A DNA stretch of 33,021 nt from a virus. The notes beneath the pieces were generated by a model. It ran no database searches, was not told where the DNA came from, and worked only from the letters and a program-made list of their open reading frames with translations. Every line of letters begins with the position of its first letter. The stretch's first letter is position 1. The position numbers and the translations under genes are program-made. Shown in pieces: positions 22,374 to 28,930 of this stretch. Where the stretch lies: positions 1 to 33,021 of IMG/VR virus record IMGVR_UViG_3300044613_003806, one strand, 5' to 3'.

Positions 22374-22711
22374 TGTTTTTTTCTTTTCTTATCTAGTAAA
22401 CGATATGCTTCATCAACTTGATATTCTAGCGTGTAAAGCGAATCGTGCAATTGATGAACCTTTTCCATTATTTTGTCTCTTACAAACATAACTCTATCAA
22501 AAAGATCTTTATTGGCTCCAGACCACCAAATTTTTTCTTTGTTGGTTTGAATACCATAATATTCAGAAAGAGTTTGATATTCGATCAATAACATATTTAT
22601 AGGCATGCCCATCAGCCTATCTTTAAAATCTTCAAAAGATTCTTGTAGAATATGATCGTACTGTCTAATACGTACAAGATTAATTGCTTTTTTAATTTTT
22701 TTCTTTGCCAT
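22358..22711 (-). CDS. Basic helical hypothetical protein
   Basis: 117 residues from ATG 22711 (MAKKKIKKAINLVRIRQYD); the in-frame start at 22726 lies within the upstream gene's end. The protein is basic and helical throughout, with a central LMGMPINMLLIEYQTLSEYYGIQ segment and a C-terminal coiled-coil-like helix (RDKIMEKVHQLHDSLYTLEYQVDEAYRLLDKKRKKQ). No recognised domain. It overlaps uvsX by 16 bases and begins four bases after the preceding small membrane gene, so it belongs to the replication operon. A structural helper of the recombinase (compare T4 UvsY, also small and helical) is a guess without sequence support. Confidence 0.65.
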   Translation of the reverse strand: MAKKKIKKAINLVRIRQYDHILQESFEDFKDRLMGMPINMLLIEYQTLSEYYGIQTNKEKIWWSGANKDLFDRVMFVRDKIMEKVHQLHDSLYTLEYQVDEAYRLLDKKRKKQCRSI

Positions 22712-22715
22712 TTTA

Positions 22716-22916
22716 TTACTCATCAAACCAACGGGGATCTATAAGCGCAATAGCTAGAATTACTACTCCATATTCCCATCCCAGCATTGAAAAACAAAGT
22801 AGTGAGACTGCGCCCATCAGAACGGCGGTCATTCTTTCCACCCACTCTCCCATTTTAAAATTACGCTTAATCATGTTAAAAACTTGTCCACACAATTTAC
22901 CAAGTTCTTTGATCAT
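22716..22916 (-). CDS. Small membrane protein
   Basis: 66 residues from ATG 22916, one base after the preceding stop; the longer in-frame start at 22964 overlaps that gene and is rejected. The N terminus is basic and amphipathic (MIKELGKLCGQVFNMIKRNFK). A hydrophobic segment from about residue 29 to 58 (TAVLMGAVSLLCFSMLGWEYGVVILAIAL) can form one long or two short membrane helices, with an IDPRWFDE tail. No known family. It is expressed with the replication genes and might modify the inner membrane early in infection, for instance in superinfection exclusion; this is inference. Confidence 0.6.
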   Translation of the reverse strand: MIKELGKLCGQVFNMIKRNFKMGEWVERMTAVLMGAVSLLCFSMLGWEYGVVILAIALIDPRWFDE

Positions 22917-22917
22917 T

Positions 22918-23178
22918 TTATGCCTTTCTAGTATGCAATATAACAGCTGCGTAGCCTTTGTCAACTACACTTTCGTCAATTTCTACTTTTTCAATTATAG
23001 GTTGGTGCTTAACATCAAGTAATCTATCGCCAACGATATAGCAAGGCCCACCTTCAAAATCAAATAGACCATTCCCATGCCTAGTAAAATGCGTCCTACC
23101 TTCGACTCGGTAACGTCCGTCTTTAAGAGTTGTGAGAATTCTTTCATCACCATATCTAGATTTAAATTTCTTTACCAT
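22918..23178 (-). CDS. Small basic beta-rich hypothetical protein
   Basis: 86 residues, from ATG 23178 with AGGA about twelve bases upstream. The sequence suggests a small beta barrel: RILTTLKDGRYRVEGRTHFTRHG, GLFDFEGGPCYIVGDRL and GYAAVILHTRKA. No recognised family. An early-type promoter (23198-23225) located in the end of the polymerase gene can drive it together with the following genes through uvsX. It is followed after one base by a small membrane protein gene. Function unknown. Confidence 0.7.
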   Translation of the reverse strand: MVKKFKSRYGDERILTTLKDGRYRVEGRTHFTRHGNGLFDFEGGPCYIVGDRLLDVKHQPIIEKVEIDESVVDKGYAAVILHTRKA

Positions 23179-23197
23179 TTCTTAATATTCCTAGTCA

Positions 23198-23225
23198 ATT
23201 ATACATCACACAAAGAACGAATCAA
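23198..23225 (-). promoter_or_regulatory. Sigma70-type early promoter inside the end of the polymerase gene
   Basis: TTGATT (23225-23220), 16-base spacer, perfect TATAAT (23203-23198) on the minus strand, 19 bases before ATG 23178. It would give a second entry into the recombination/replication part of the operon, with a normal leader of about twelve bases. Confidence 0.7.
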
Positions 23226-25707
23226 GTGTTAATTGCTCAGTTATAGACCATCCAATGGCTTGAAGAATGTTATCCAATGGTTCTTCAAATGTTTTTTCAA
23301 ACTGTTTTTTCCTGTCAATATATTTTTCAATTTGAAATTCTTTTGGTGCTTTGCCGATAAATCCAATTACTGCATCTCTTCCTCCCATACCATATGGATT
23401 TGGAATATTGACAAACACGAACTTGATCTTATCATTCTCTTTAATCGGAGGAATTTCCTTAGATAAATTTAACTTCTTTACGTAAGCATTGTGTAACAAT
23501 GCTGCCTTTGTAGCAATTGGAGTTCCGCTCTTGTAAATAGAACTTGTATCAGAATATTTGGCAACACCCTTAACCCCGCGAGGAGAGGCAATATCTTCAA
23601 TAGGCAAAGACATAAATTCATCATAGAAATCATCAACATACTTGCTCAACTCCTCCGGGGTTTTGGTAAGGATAATCTTGATACAATCTTTTAGTTTATT
23701 TCGAACAACGGTCGGTGTACTGCTGCGGGCAGTTTCAAGACCCATGATCTTTAGTTTCGGTTCGGCAAAACGAACTCCTTCAAGATCGTGCACCAACAAA
23801 GCATATCTCTTCTTAGCAATAAAAATTCCAGCAGAAGCAATTGCCTCACGTTTGAATACGATTTTATTTTCCTTGCATCCAAGTGTAGTGCCAAGAAGAT
23901 CCATCTCCTTCTTGAATTCGGGTTGAATCTTTTGTTCACATACTTGATTGATGAAGTCGGTGATATTTGAAATCTTAGTCTTTTCAGAGATCTTCTGAAC
24001 AATAGCGTCAAGATTCAGATAAACTGAATCTGTGTCTACCGCAATTACATAATCATTATCATCTTTTGTTAGACTCTGGATATACTGATTCATCGCCATT
24101 TCGGCTTTGCGAATAATGACTTGCCCCGTGACTGTGACTGCTGTCGCCAACTCAGGAGAAGAGTAAACAAAAGCAGGATTGCCCAAACAGCCATAAAGAC
24201 TGTTAGCAAGAATCTTTTTGACAGATTGACGAATTTTGAGGGCTGCGATCTTAGGTAACAGTTTTTCTTCTTTAGACTGTTCGTATTCTTTTTCAAGTTG
24301 AATCATCCTTGATTTGGCTTCTTTGCGCTGATTAAATGTACGCTCAATCAATATCGGTATAAATCCACGTATATCTTTAGTAAAAGTAGACCCATTGCAG
24401 GCAAGACAAGAATTAAGAGACTCTGCTTCTGCAATCAGTTCTGGAATGTCTTTGCGCTTGCTCCTAAGAAAATCGTCAGCATTCAAAGAAAGATCTTTCT
24501 TTGTGCATGTTTCTGGAGAAACATTCCATTGTATAATAATCGAAGGGTAGAGGCTGGTCGCATCAAAGCTTACTACATTTTTATAGAATCCTGGAATAAC
24601 TTCTTTGACATATGCCCCTACAAATTGTTCATCCTTTGCGTAGCTGCGTTTTAGCGGTGGAATGATATTCTTGTGTGCTAAATAATCACAGCAAATGGTT
24701 TCCCAAATGCGGGTAGCAAAGAATACAGTATCATATGTAATCTTTGCTTCATAAGCGATTGATACGGCCAAATCGATTAGTTTGAGCTTATCGTCAAGTC
24801 GTTCAACCAGGATAGCATCTTGGACGTTATATTCCGCAAACTTTTGAAAGTTTTGGCGATAAAACTCCCTAAGTGACCCATACTCGCTGTAATCCAGTTT
24901 TTGTGCATCTAGTTCCACCTTTGCAATGTTTTGCAGAGCGTAACTTTCCTGACTTGTACCAGAAAACTTCTTGTATAGATCCATGTAATCCAATATCGTG
25001 TACCCAGGAAATTCATAAAGCTTGAACTTCCGCCCACCAATATCAGTCTCACGGATTTTCATCAACCCAAAAGGCATCCATTTTTGAATTTCAGCCTCTT
25101 CAAAATAAAGTAGTGCTCTACCAATTATGTAGGGAATATCAAACAACTTGACATTCCAGCCCGTAATAACATCCACATCTTCTTTTGCAAGTATGTCAAA
25201 GGTCTTTTTGAGCAGTTCTTTCTCATTTGAGACCATATAAACTTTGCAATCTGGTAGAGTTACCGGTGTAAAGGTAATAACATGAGTCACGCCTGAAATG
25301 CGTATACTCATAAGATTTACACGCTCGTTGGGGGACTCTAGATCTGGAAACCCATTTTCTGTTTCACACTCCAAGTCAAGATATGCTATCTTGATCTTGG
25401 AAAGATCGTAATCCACCTCATTCTCATAAGTCTCCATGAGATATTGAGTGATAAAATCAGTGTTTCCATAAATCGGGCAATCATCTAGGTCTCTGTATTG
25501 ATCCAAAAATTGACGACAATCGTAAAGAGTGTCAAAAATCATTCTCTTGACCTTGACACCACCTAGGGTTTTATACTTGGATTCCTTGTCGCTCTTAATA
25601 AATAAAGATGGCTTAAATGCAACGGATTCCGTAAAACGTTCACCATTTTTATAGCCACGAACAAGAATCTTGTTCCCTTTAAGAGCACAGGCAGTATAAA
25701 ATTTCAT
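23206..25707 (-). CDS. Family B DNA polymerase, T4 gp43 type
   Basis: 833 residues. Proofreading motifs: Exo I AYLDLECE (108-115, Asp111 and Glu113), Exo II ITGWNVKLFDIPY (181-193), Exo III YNVQDAILV (293-301). Polymerase motifs: A SFDATSLYPSI (380-390), B KKILANSLYGCLGNP (497-511), C AVDTDSVYL (556-564). The C terminus ends LTLDSFFV, which looks like a sliding-clamp-binding peptide. It replicates the phage genome. A family B enzyme with gp41/gp61-like partners argues for T4-type replication. Length is close to T4 gp43 (about 900). The start overlaps the stop of the upstream gene. No intein or split is present. Confidence 0.95.
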   Translation of the reverse strand: MKFYTACALKGNKILVRGYKNGERFTESVAFKPSLFIKSDKESKYKTLGGVKVKRMIFDTLYDCRQFLDQYRDLDDCPIYGNTDFITQYLMETYENEVDYDLSKIKIAYLDLECETENGFPDLESPNERVNLMSIRISGVTHVITFTPVTLPDCKVYMVSNEKELLKKTFDILAKEDVDVITGWNVKLFDIPYIIGRALLYFEEAEIQKWMPFGLMKIRETDIGGRKFKLYEFPGYTILDYMDLYKKFSGTSQESYALQNIAKVELDAQKLDYSEYGSLREFYRQNFQKFAEYNVQDAILVERLDDKLKLIDLAVSIAYEAKITYDTVFFATRIWETICCDYLAHKNIIPPLKRSYAKDEQFVGAYVKEVIPGFYKNVVSFDATSLYPSIIIQWNVSPETCTKKDLSLNADDFLRSKRKDIPELIAEAESLNSCLACNGSTFTKDIRGFIPILIERTFNQRKEAKSRMIQLEKEYEQSKEEKLLPKIAALKIRQSVKKILANSLYGCLGNPAFVYSSPELATAVTVTGQVIIRKAEMAMNQYIQSLTKDDNDYVIAVDTDSVYLNLDAIVQKISEKTKISNITDFINQVCEQKIQPEFKKEMDLLGTTLGCKENKIVFKREAIASAGIFIAKKRYALLVHDLEGVRFAEPKLKIMGLETARSSTPTVVRNKLKDCIKIILTKTPEELSKYVDDFYDEFMSLPIEDIASPRGVKGVAKYSDTSSIYKSGTPIATKAALLHNAYVKKLNLSKEIPPIKENDKIKFVFVNIPNPYGMGGRDAVIGFIGKAPKEFQIEKYIDRKKQFEKTFEEPLDNILQAIGWSITEQLTLDSFFV

Positions 25708-26030
25708 TTATTGTTCTTAGAGTCTTTGTCCTTAAGAAGACCTGCAAGTATAACACTATAGTTAATTATGTCAACAATAGCATCATAAACGCTCTCATTT
25801 GAGAGAGAAAGTTTGCCTTGATTGAGGTAGGTGGAAATTCTAGACATTTTATCTGTCATTCGGATAAGAACACCCAATTCAGCCGTGGCAAAACCCAAAT
25901 ATTCGGCTCTGCGAAAGTTCATGAATGGATCTGAACCAGAAGCATAGTCATTGTTCTTCTTTTTCATCAATTCTAAGGCTTCTTTGGACATAGTTTCGTG
26001 TAATTTAAATAGATCTTCTCTGGTAGTCAT
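25704..26030 (-). CDS. Nmad1/DUF1599-like nucleotide modification-associated protein
   Basis: 108 residues, all helical. The family pattern is visible: MKKKNNDYASGSDPFMNFRRAEYLG (22-46), then LGVLIRMTDKMSRISTYLNQG (52-72) and ESVYDAIVDIINYSVILAGLL (79-99). The family resembles all-alpha NTP pyrophosphohydrolases such as MazG and is found in phages with nucleotide-metabolism genes; the exact substrate is unknown. It is the first gene of the leftward replication operon, with an early promoter (26039-26066) eight bases upstream and no Shine-Dalgarno sequence. Its end overlaps the polymerase start. It may clean up or alter nucleotide pools for replication. Confidence 0.8.
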   Translation of the reverse strand: MTTREDLFKLHETMSKEALELMKKKNNDYASGSDPFMNFRRAEYLGFATAELGVLIRMTDKMSRISTYLNQGKLSLSNESVYDAIVDIINYSVILAGLLKDKDSKNNK

Positions 26031-26038
26031 AGGTCATA

Positions 26039-26066
26039 ACTATACCATCAATTGGGGTCTCGTCAA
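26039..26066 (-). promoter_or_regulatory. Sigma70-type early promoter of the replication operon
   Basis: TTGACG (26066-26061), 16-base spacer, TATAGT (26044-26039) on the minus strand, then eight bases to ATG 26030. It sits back to back with a rightward late promoter at 26068, so this gap switches between early leftward and late rightward transcription. Confidence 0.7.
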
Positions 26067-26067
26067 G

Positions 26068-26075
26068 TATAAATA
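26068..26075 (+). promoter_or_regulatory. T4-type late promoter
   Basis: Exact TATAAATA, 19 bases before ATG 26095, with CGGAG at 26083-26087 as ribosome binding site. Its predicted start (about 26081) leaves a leader of some 14 bases, a normal arrangement. Confidence 0.7.
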
Positions 26076-26094
26076 TTAAGACACGGAGTTTTAA

Positions 26095-26688
26095 ATGGAT
26101 TTAACTAAAGTTTTTGAAGTTTCAGCATATTCAGTAGCCGGTATTATTGGTTTAGGTTACGGAATTAAAAAATTCTGGCAATCCAAAAGTAAAACCGATA
26201 ATTTTATTGCAATCCATACCGAAATTCATGAGTTGCTTACTGAACTTAGATTGTCTACAAAAAGTATGCGTGCTACTATTTTATCATTTCATAATGGGGA
26301 GTATTATGCAAATGGTGTATCAATGAGAAAATTTTCTATTTCGCACGAATCTATCCACAAAGGGTACACAACACAAGTCTATAAATTAAAAAACATATTA
26401 TGTTCTCTGTGCATTCCACTTTTAAATCATGTTTTACAAGACAAAGCTAATATCCATTCTACTGAAAAATACGGTGAAGGATATTTTAGAGAATTTTTAG
26501 AAGATGAAAATATTTCACATTATGCTTGTATGTTAATAAAAGATAAAGGAGTCAATGTTGGTTTTATATTACTCCAATGGCATAAAGATTTTGCTCCAAC
26601 AATAAACAATTATGATCATTTTGATGCATTATTTACAAATTTTAGAGATTCAATACAACTTCAATTGTCATACCAACAAAAAACATAA
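26095..26688 (+). CDS. Membrane-anchored GAF-like hypothetical protein
   Basis: 197 residues. The N terminus has a single membrane segment (VFEVSAYSVAGIIGLGYGIKKFW, about 5-28), with the rest predicted soluble. The core, SMRATILSFHNGEYYANGVSMRKFSISHES (about 57-86) and YACMLIKDKGVNVGFILLQW (about 143-162), resembles GAF-like domains in proteins of marine T4-like phages, by memory of the FHNG and KFSISHE motifs. No ligand or enzyme activity can be assigned. It is transcribed from the late promoter at 26068, and a hairpin at 26697-26731 follows the stop, so it may form its own unit ahead of the lysis-like genes. Confidence 0.75.
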   Translation: MDLTKVFEVSAYSVAGIIGLGYGIKKFWQSKSKTDNFIAIHTEIHELLTELRLSTKSMRATILSFHNGEYYANGVSMRKFSISHESIHKGYTTQVYKLKNILCSLCIPLLNHVLQDKANIHSTEKYGEGYFREFLEDENISHYACMLIKDKGVNVGFILLQWHKDFAPTINNYDHFDALFTNFRDSIQLQLSYQQKT

Positions 26689-26696
26689 ATAATATT

Positions 26697-26731
26697 GTCC
26701 TTCGCGGAACGCCAATTCCCAAGGACTTTAT
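26697..26731 (+). terminator. Probable terminator or hairpin RNA in a 160-base gap
   Basis: GTCCTT (26697-26702) pairs with AAGGAC (26721-26726), with inner GGAA/TTCC pairs, followed by TTTAT. A CATAAATA late-like motif (26684-26691) overlaps the upstream stop codon, and its predicted start falls at the hairpin foot. Further on, 26781-26799 is a near-perfect palindrome (TCCTCATTT/AAATGAGGA). The remaining gap to 26848 holds no gene I can support. Confidence 0.5.
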
Positions 26732-26825
26732 CGGAAAAGTGCATGCCCCACAACAATAATATTTATCCCAATTGTTTATATCCTCATTTTAAATGAGGAC
26801 AATTTAAAAAAGGGCAAAAAACTAA

Positions 26826-26833
26826 TATAAATA
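26826..26833 (+). promoter_or_regulatory. T4-type late promoter
   Basis: Exact TATAAATA, 15 bases before ATG 26849, with TAGGAG at 26837-26842 as ribosome binding site. Confidence 0.65.
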
Positions 26834-26848
26834 TTATAGGAGTTAAAT

Positions 26849-27283
26849 ATGCCTACAGAATTAATATCTTTACTTGGCGGAGGAATCACAGGATTCTTGT
26901 TCCGATACTGGGCCCAAAAAGCTCAAGATCAAAAAGAGCTATTTAAAATGGCTCTAGAAACGAATAAACAAACTACAGACAACCAAGATAAAGCTGCCCA
27001 AAGAGTTCCTTTAGACGTTGGTAAGGGTGTAAGACAATTGATTGTTCTTGCTTGTTTGTTTGCCGTTGTTGCTGCACCATTTGTTCTTCCATTCTTTGGA
27101 ATTTCAACTTTTGCTGAATTCACTCAAAAACAACCTGAAAGTTTCTTTGGATTAATTCCAGAAACAACTCGTAAGTATTTTGTAGAAATTCCAGGATACT
27201 TGTTTGCCGAGGAAAACAGACAAGTGTTGTTGGCTGTCGTAGGGTTTTATTTTGGCACAGCAGCTGGAGGTAATAAATCATGA
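26849..27283 (+). CDS. Three-segment membrane protein, holin-like
   Basis: 144 residues. There are three hydrophobic segments: LISLLGGGITGFLFRYW (5-21), LIVLACLFAVVAAPFVLPFFG (about 64-84) and VLLAVVGFYFGTAAGG (about 126-141). A charged helical region (22-55) lies between the first two. The layout, N-terminal LLGG segment, cytoplasmic helix, then two membrane segments ending near F-x-FG, matches the three-segment holin family of many tailed phages as I recall it. Holins form the inner-membrane lesion that times lysis. The following gene overlaps by four bases and encodes a lipoprotein, which fits a lysis cassette, although no endolysin is present in the window. Could instead be a membrane protein of unknown role. 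Confidence 0.5.
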   Translation: MPTELISLLGGGITGFLFRYWAQKAQDQKELFKMALETNKQTTDNQDKAAQRVPLDVGKGVRQLIVLACLFAVVAAPFVLPFFGISTFAEFTQKQPESFFGLIPETTRKYFVEIPGYLFAEENRQVLLAVVGFYFGTAAGGNKS

Positions 27284-27516
27284 AATATTTTCTACCACTA
27301 CTTTTTCTAGCCTCTTGCACAAACCCAGAAATTGTATCTCCATTAGATAAACATGGAGATCCTATTCATAGTGTATTAAAAGAACCATTCTTTGGCTCAC
27401 CTAGCCAACCCTCAGAATGGAGTTTTTGGTATCTGATTCTTGTTGCCATTGTTTTAGGATATGCTTGGAAAGAATTTAAATCAATAAAATTTCCTAAATC
27501 AAAAAACGATAAATAA
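27280..27516 (+). CDS. Small lipoprotein with C-terminal membrane segment, possible spanin
   Basis: 78 residues. The N terminus MKYFLPLLFLASC is a lipoprotein signal with lipobox LASC (Cys13). After a Pro-containing linker (14-46), a membrane helix WSFWYLILVAIVLGYAW (47-63) and a basic tail (KEFKSIKFPKSKNDK) follow. A lipid anchor at one end and an inner-membrane helix at the other is the topology of unimolecular spanins such as T1 gp11, which fuse inner and outer membranes at lysis. The linker of about 33 residues is very short to span the periplasm, so this is uncertain; an inner-membrane lipoprotein is the alternative. It overlaps the holin-like gene by four bases. Confidence 0.6.
   Translation: MKYFLPLLFLASCTNPEIVSPLDKHGDPIHSVLKEPFFGSPSQPSEWSFWYLILVAIVLGYAWKEFKSIKFPKSKNDK
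27508..27515 (+). promoter_or_regulatory. T4-type late promoter-like motif
   Basis: GATAAATA at the stop codon of the lipoprotein gene, 15 bases before ATG 27531, with AAAAGGA between. Position and spacing match the promoter at 26826, but the overlap with coding sequence reduces certainty. Confidence 0.45.
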
Positions 27517-27530
27517 TTAAAAGGAATAAT

Positions 27531-28193
27531 ATGGGTGTAGGAAAATCAATGAAAACTTTTATATCTTCCATGACCGAACAAGTCGGCATGGGGGTATATG
27601 GATCTAAAATCAAATCAACTCCACTTGGTCCATTTCGTTGGAATGATACAATTCAATTATGGGAAAACGTAAACAATGGAATGCTAATGAATAACGTTTC
27701 ATTCCAAGATATGTTTATAATGGGTTATGAAACTAATAGTGGTGATAATGGAACTCCTTCAATTTCATTTAATTGGGGAATTTTAACTAGCCTTTTTAAT
27801 TTAGACAATACCAATACAACATCTGTTTACTATTCTAATGATGCCGGAACAGCAATAACTAATGCTAATAACGCCAAATATGTTACATTTTCTTCAAATA
27901 TTACATTAAATTATCAATTTAACTATAATTCTCCAACAGGACCTACTTTTGCTGCTCTTAGATATGCTAAAATATTTGCTGCTGGAAACACATTACAAGG
28001 TGGAGTACCGGCACCAGGTGTAACAGTAGGATTAAATGATCAAATAGGATTTGGAGTAAGATTTACTGCAACTGGTTGGACTCTAGGCAATTCGGGTTAT
28101 GTATGGATAAGAGATACTACAAATGGAATTACTTTATATGGTATACCATTTGAGTTTACTCCAAGTATCCCAGTCCCACCTGAAGGGCCTTAA
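27531..28193 (+). CDS. Hypothetical late protein, possible virion component
   Basis: 220 residues. After a helical N terminus (MGVGKSMKTFISSMTEQVG), the protein is rich in Asn, Thr, Gly, Ser and aromatic residues with a beta-strand look (TSVYYSNDAGTAITNANNAKYVTFSSNITLNYQFNY; GWTLGNSGYVWIRDTTNGITLYG), typical of tail, baseplate or decoration proteins. It ends in a Pro-rich tail (FTPSIPVPPEGP). AAAAGGA precedes the ATG. Its transcript appears to end at a strong hairpin terminator (28224-28251) lying inside the convergent dUTPase gene. I recognise no family. Confidence 0.7.
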   Translation: MGVGKSMKTFISSMTEQVGMGVYGSKIKSTPLGPFRWNDTIQLWENVNNGMLMNNVSFQDMFIMGYETNSGDNGTPSISFNWGILTSLFNLDNTNTTSVYYSNDAGTAITNANNAKYVTFSSNITLNYQFNYNSPTGPTFAALRYAKIFAAGNTLQGGVPAPGVTVGLNDQIGFGVRFTATGWTLGNSGYVWIRDTTNGITLYGIPFEFTPSIPVPPEGP

Positions 28194-28195
28194 TT

Positions 28196-28711
28196 TTACT
28201 TTCCAGTACTTCCGAACCCACCAACCCGATCAGATTTCTGGTCGGGTTTTTGGTATACTTCCAACAATCTCGGTTGCTCATACTTAACCAACTCTGCCTG
28301 AGCAATTCTATCCCGATTATAGATACGAATAGCCTCAGAGACATTCGTATTCCACATAATCAACTTGGTTTCAAGAGTATAATCTTCATCAACTACACCC
28401 TCGCAGTTCGCCAAGATAAGCCCGTATTTAAGAGCCATTCCAGACCTTGGATGCAACCGAAGAGAATGCCCCTCTGGGATGTTAAAGATCAATCCTGTGC
28501 GGATTAGAGCCCTTTCTCCGGGCATTAGAGTGATATAGGCACCCTTTTCTTGATCAAAGAGTGGTTCAACGTCCACTGCTTCCTTACCAGAGTAAACTTT
28601 AATCTTTTCTTTTTCTGGAATGTATGCAGCAAGGTCAAAACATGCGGCCATACGAGTTTGAAAATTTGGGTCAACTACATCCGAAGAATCTTTGTGATAT
28701 TCTAGAAACAT
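28196..28711 (-). CDS. dut: Trimeric dUTPase
   Basis: 171 residues; hydrolyses dUTP to dUMP and pyrophosphate, preventing uracil incorporation and feeding ThyX. The five trimeric dUTPase motifs are present: ACFDLAAY (23-30), PRSGMALKYG (88-97), ANCEGVVDEDY (101-111, Asp and Tyr of the uracil pocket), DRIAQ (134-138) and DRVGGFGSTG (161-170). Insertions between motifs 1 and 2 make it slightly longer than host enzymes. The gene stands alone among late fibre genes but has its own early promoter (28718-28745), whose -10 box is six bases before the ATG. The antisense of its last codons forms the terminator of the opposing gene. Confidence 0.94.
   Translation of the reverse strand: MFLEYHKDSSDVVDPNFQTRMAACFDLAAYIPEKEKIKVYSGKEAVDVEPLFDQEKGAYITLMPGERALIRTGLIFNIPEGHSLRLHPRSGMALKYGLILANCEGVVDEDYTLETKLIMWNTNVSEAIRIYNRDRIAQAELVKYEQPRLLEVYQKPDQKSDRVGGFGSTGK
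28224..28251 (+). terminator. Rho-independent terminator inside the opposing dUTPase gene
   Basis: A ten-pair stem, ACCCGATCAG (28224-28233) with CTGGTCGGGT (28238-28247), one T-G pair, loop ATTT, followed by TTTT (28248-28251). It is oriented to end rightward transcription from 27531, 30 bases after that gene's stop, and lies wholly within the reverse strand of dUTPase codons just before motif 5. Confidence 0.85.
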
Positions 28712-28717
28712 ATTTAC

Positions 28718-28745
28718 ATTATATCATATTTCTTCCGATTGTCCA
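28718..28745 (-). promoter_or_regulatory. Sigma70-type early promoter of dUTPase
   Basis: TGGACA (28745-28740), 16-base spacer, perfect TATAAT (28723-28718) on the minus strand, then six bases to ATG 28711. There is no Shine-Dalgarno sequence. The -35 box lies inside the end of the upstream late gene. Confidence 0.75.
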
Positions 28746-28918
28746 CCCTGTTGTTCAATAAATTTAGGAGTTCCATTTTCATCATACAAAGCACCAATAG
28801 AACACCACTCACCATCTTGGAGTTGTACAATATTTTTACCAACAAAAATGTCTCCCTGACCATCCCAAATTACGATATTTTCTACTAAATTATTTGCGTC
28901 AATTAAAGCCCATCTCAT
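28724..28918 (-). CDS. Small tail-fibre-assembly-like protein
   Basis: 64 residues, preceded by a strong AAAGGAG site. The sequence MRWALIDANNLVENIVIWDG and DGEWCSIGALYDENGTPKF has the pattern (start with a variable x-A-L-I, then VENIVIWDG, then IG-x-x-YD) of small proteins often found right after phage tail-fibre genes and annotated as fibre assembly or tip proteins. It follows three adhesin genes by 12 bases in the same operon. A chaperone or tip role is inferred from position and pattern, not from a known active site. Confidence 0.6.
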   Translation of the reverse strand: MRWALIDANNLVENIVIWDGQGDIFVGKNIVQLQDGEWCSIGALYDENGTPKFIEQQGGQSEEI

Positions 28919-28930
28919 AATTTTCTCCTT

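Noticed and set aside
26760-26767. Minus-strand GATAAATA as a late promoter
   Set aside because: It points antisense into a rightward late gene with no leftward gene to drive; kept only as part of the gap description.
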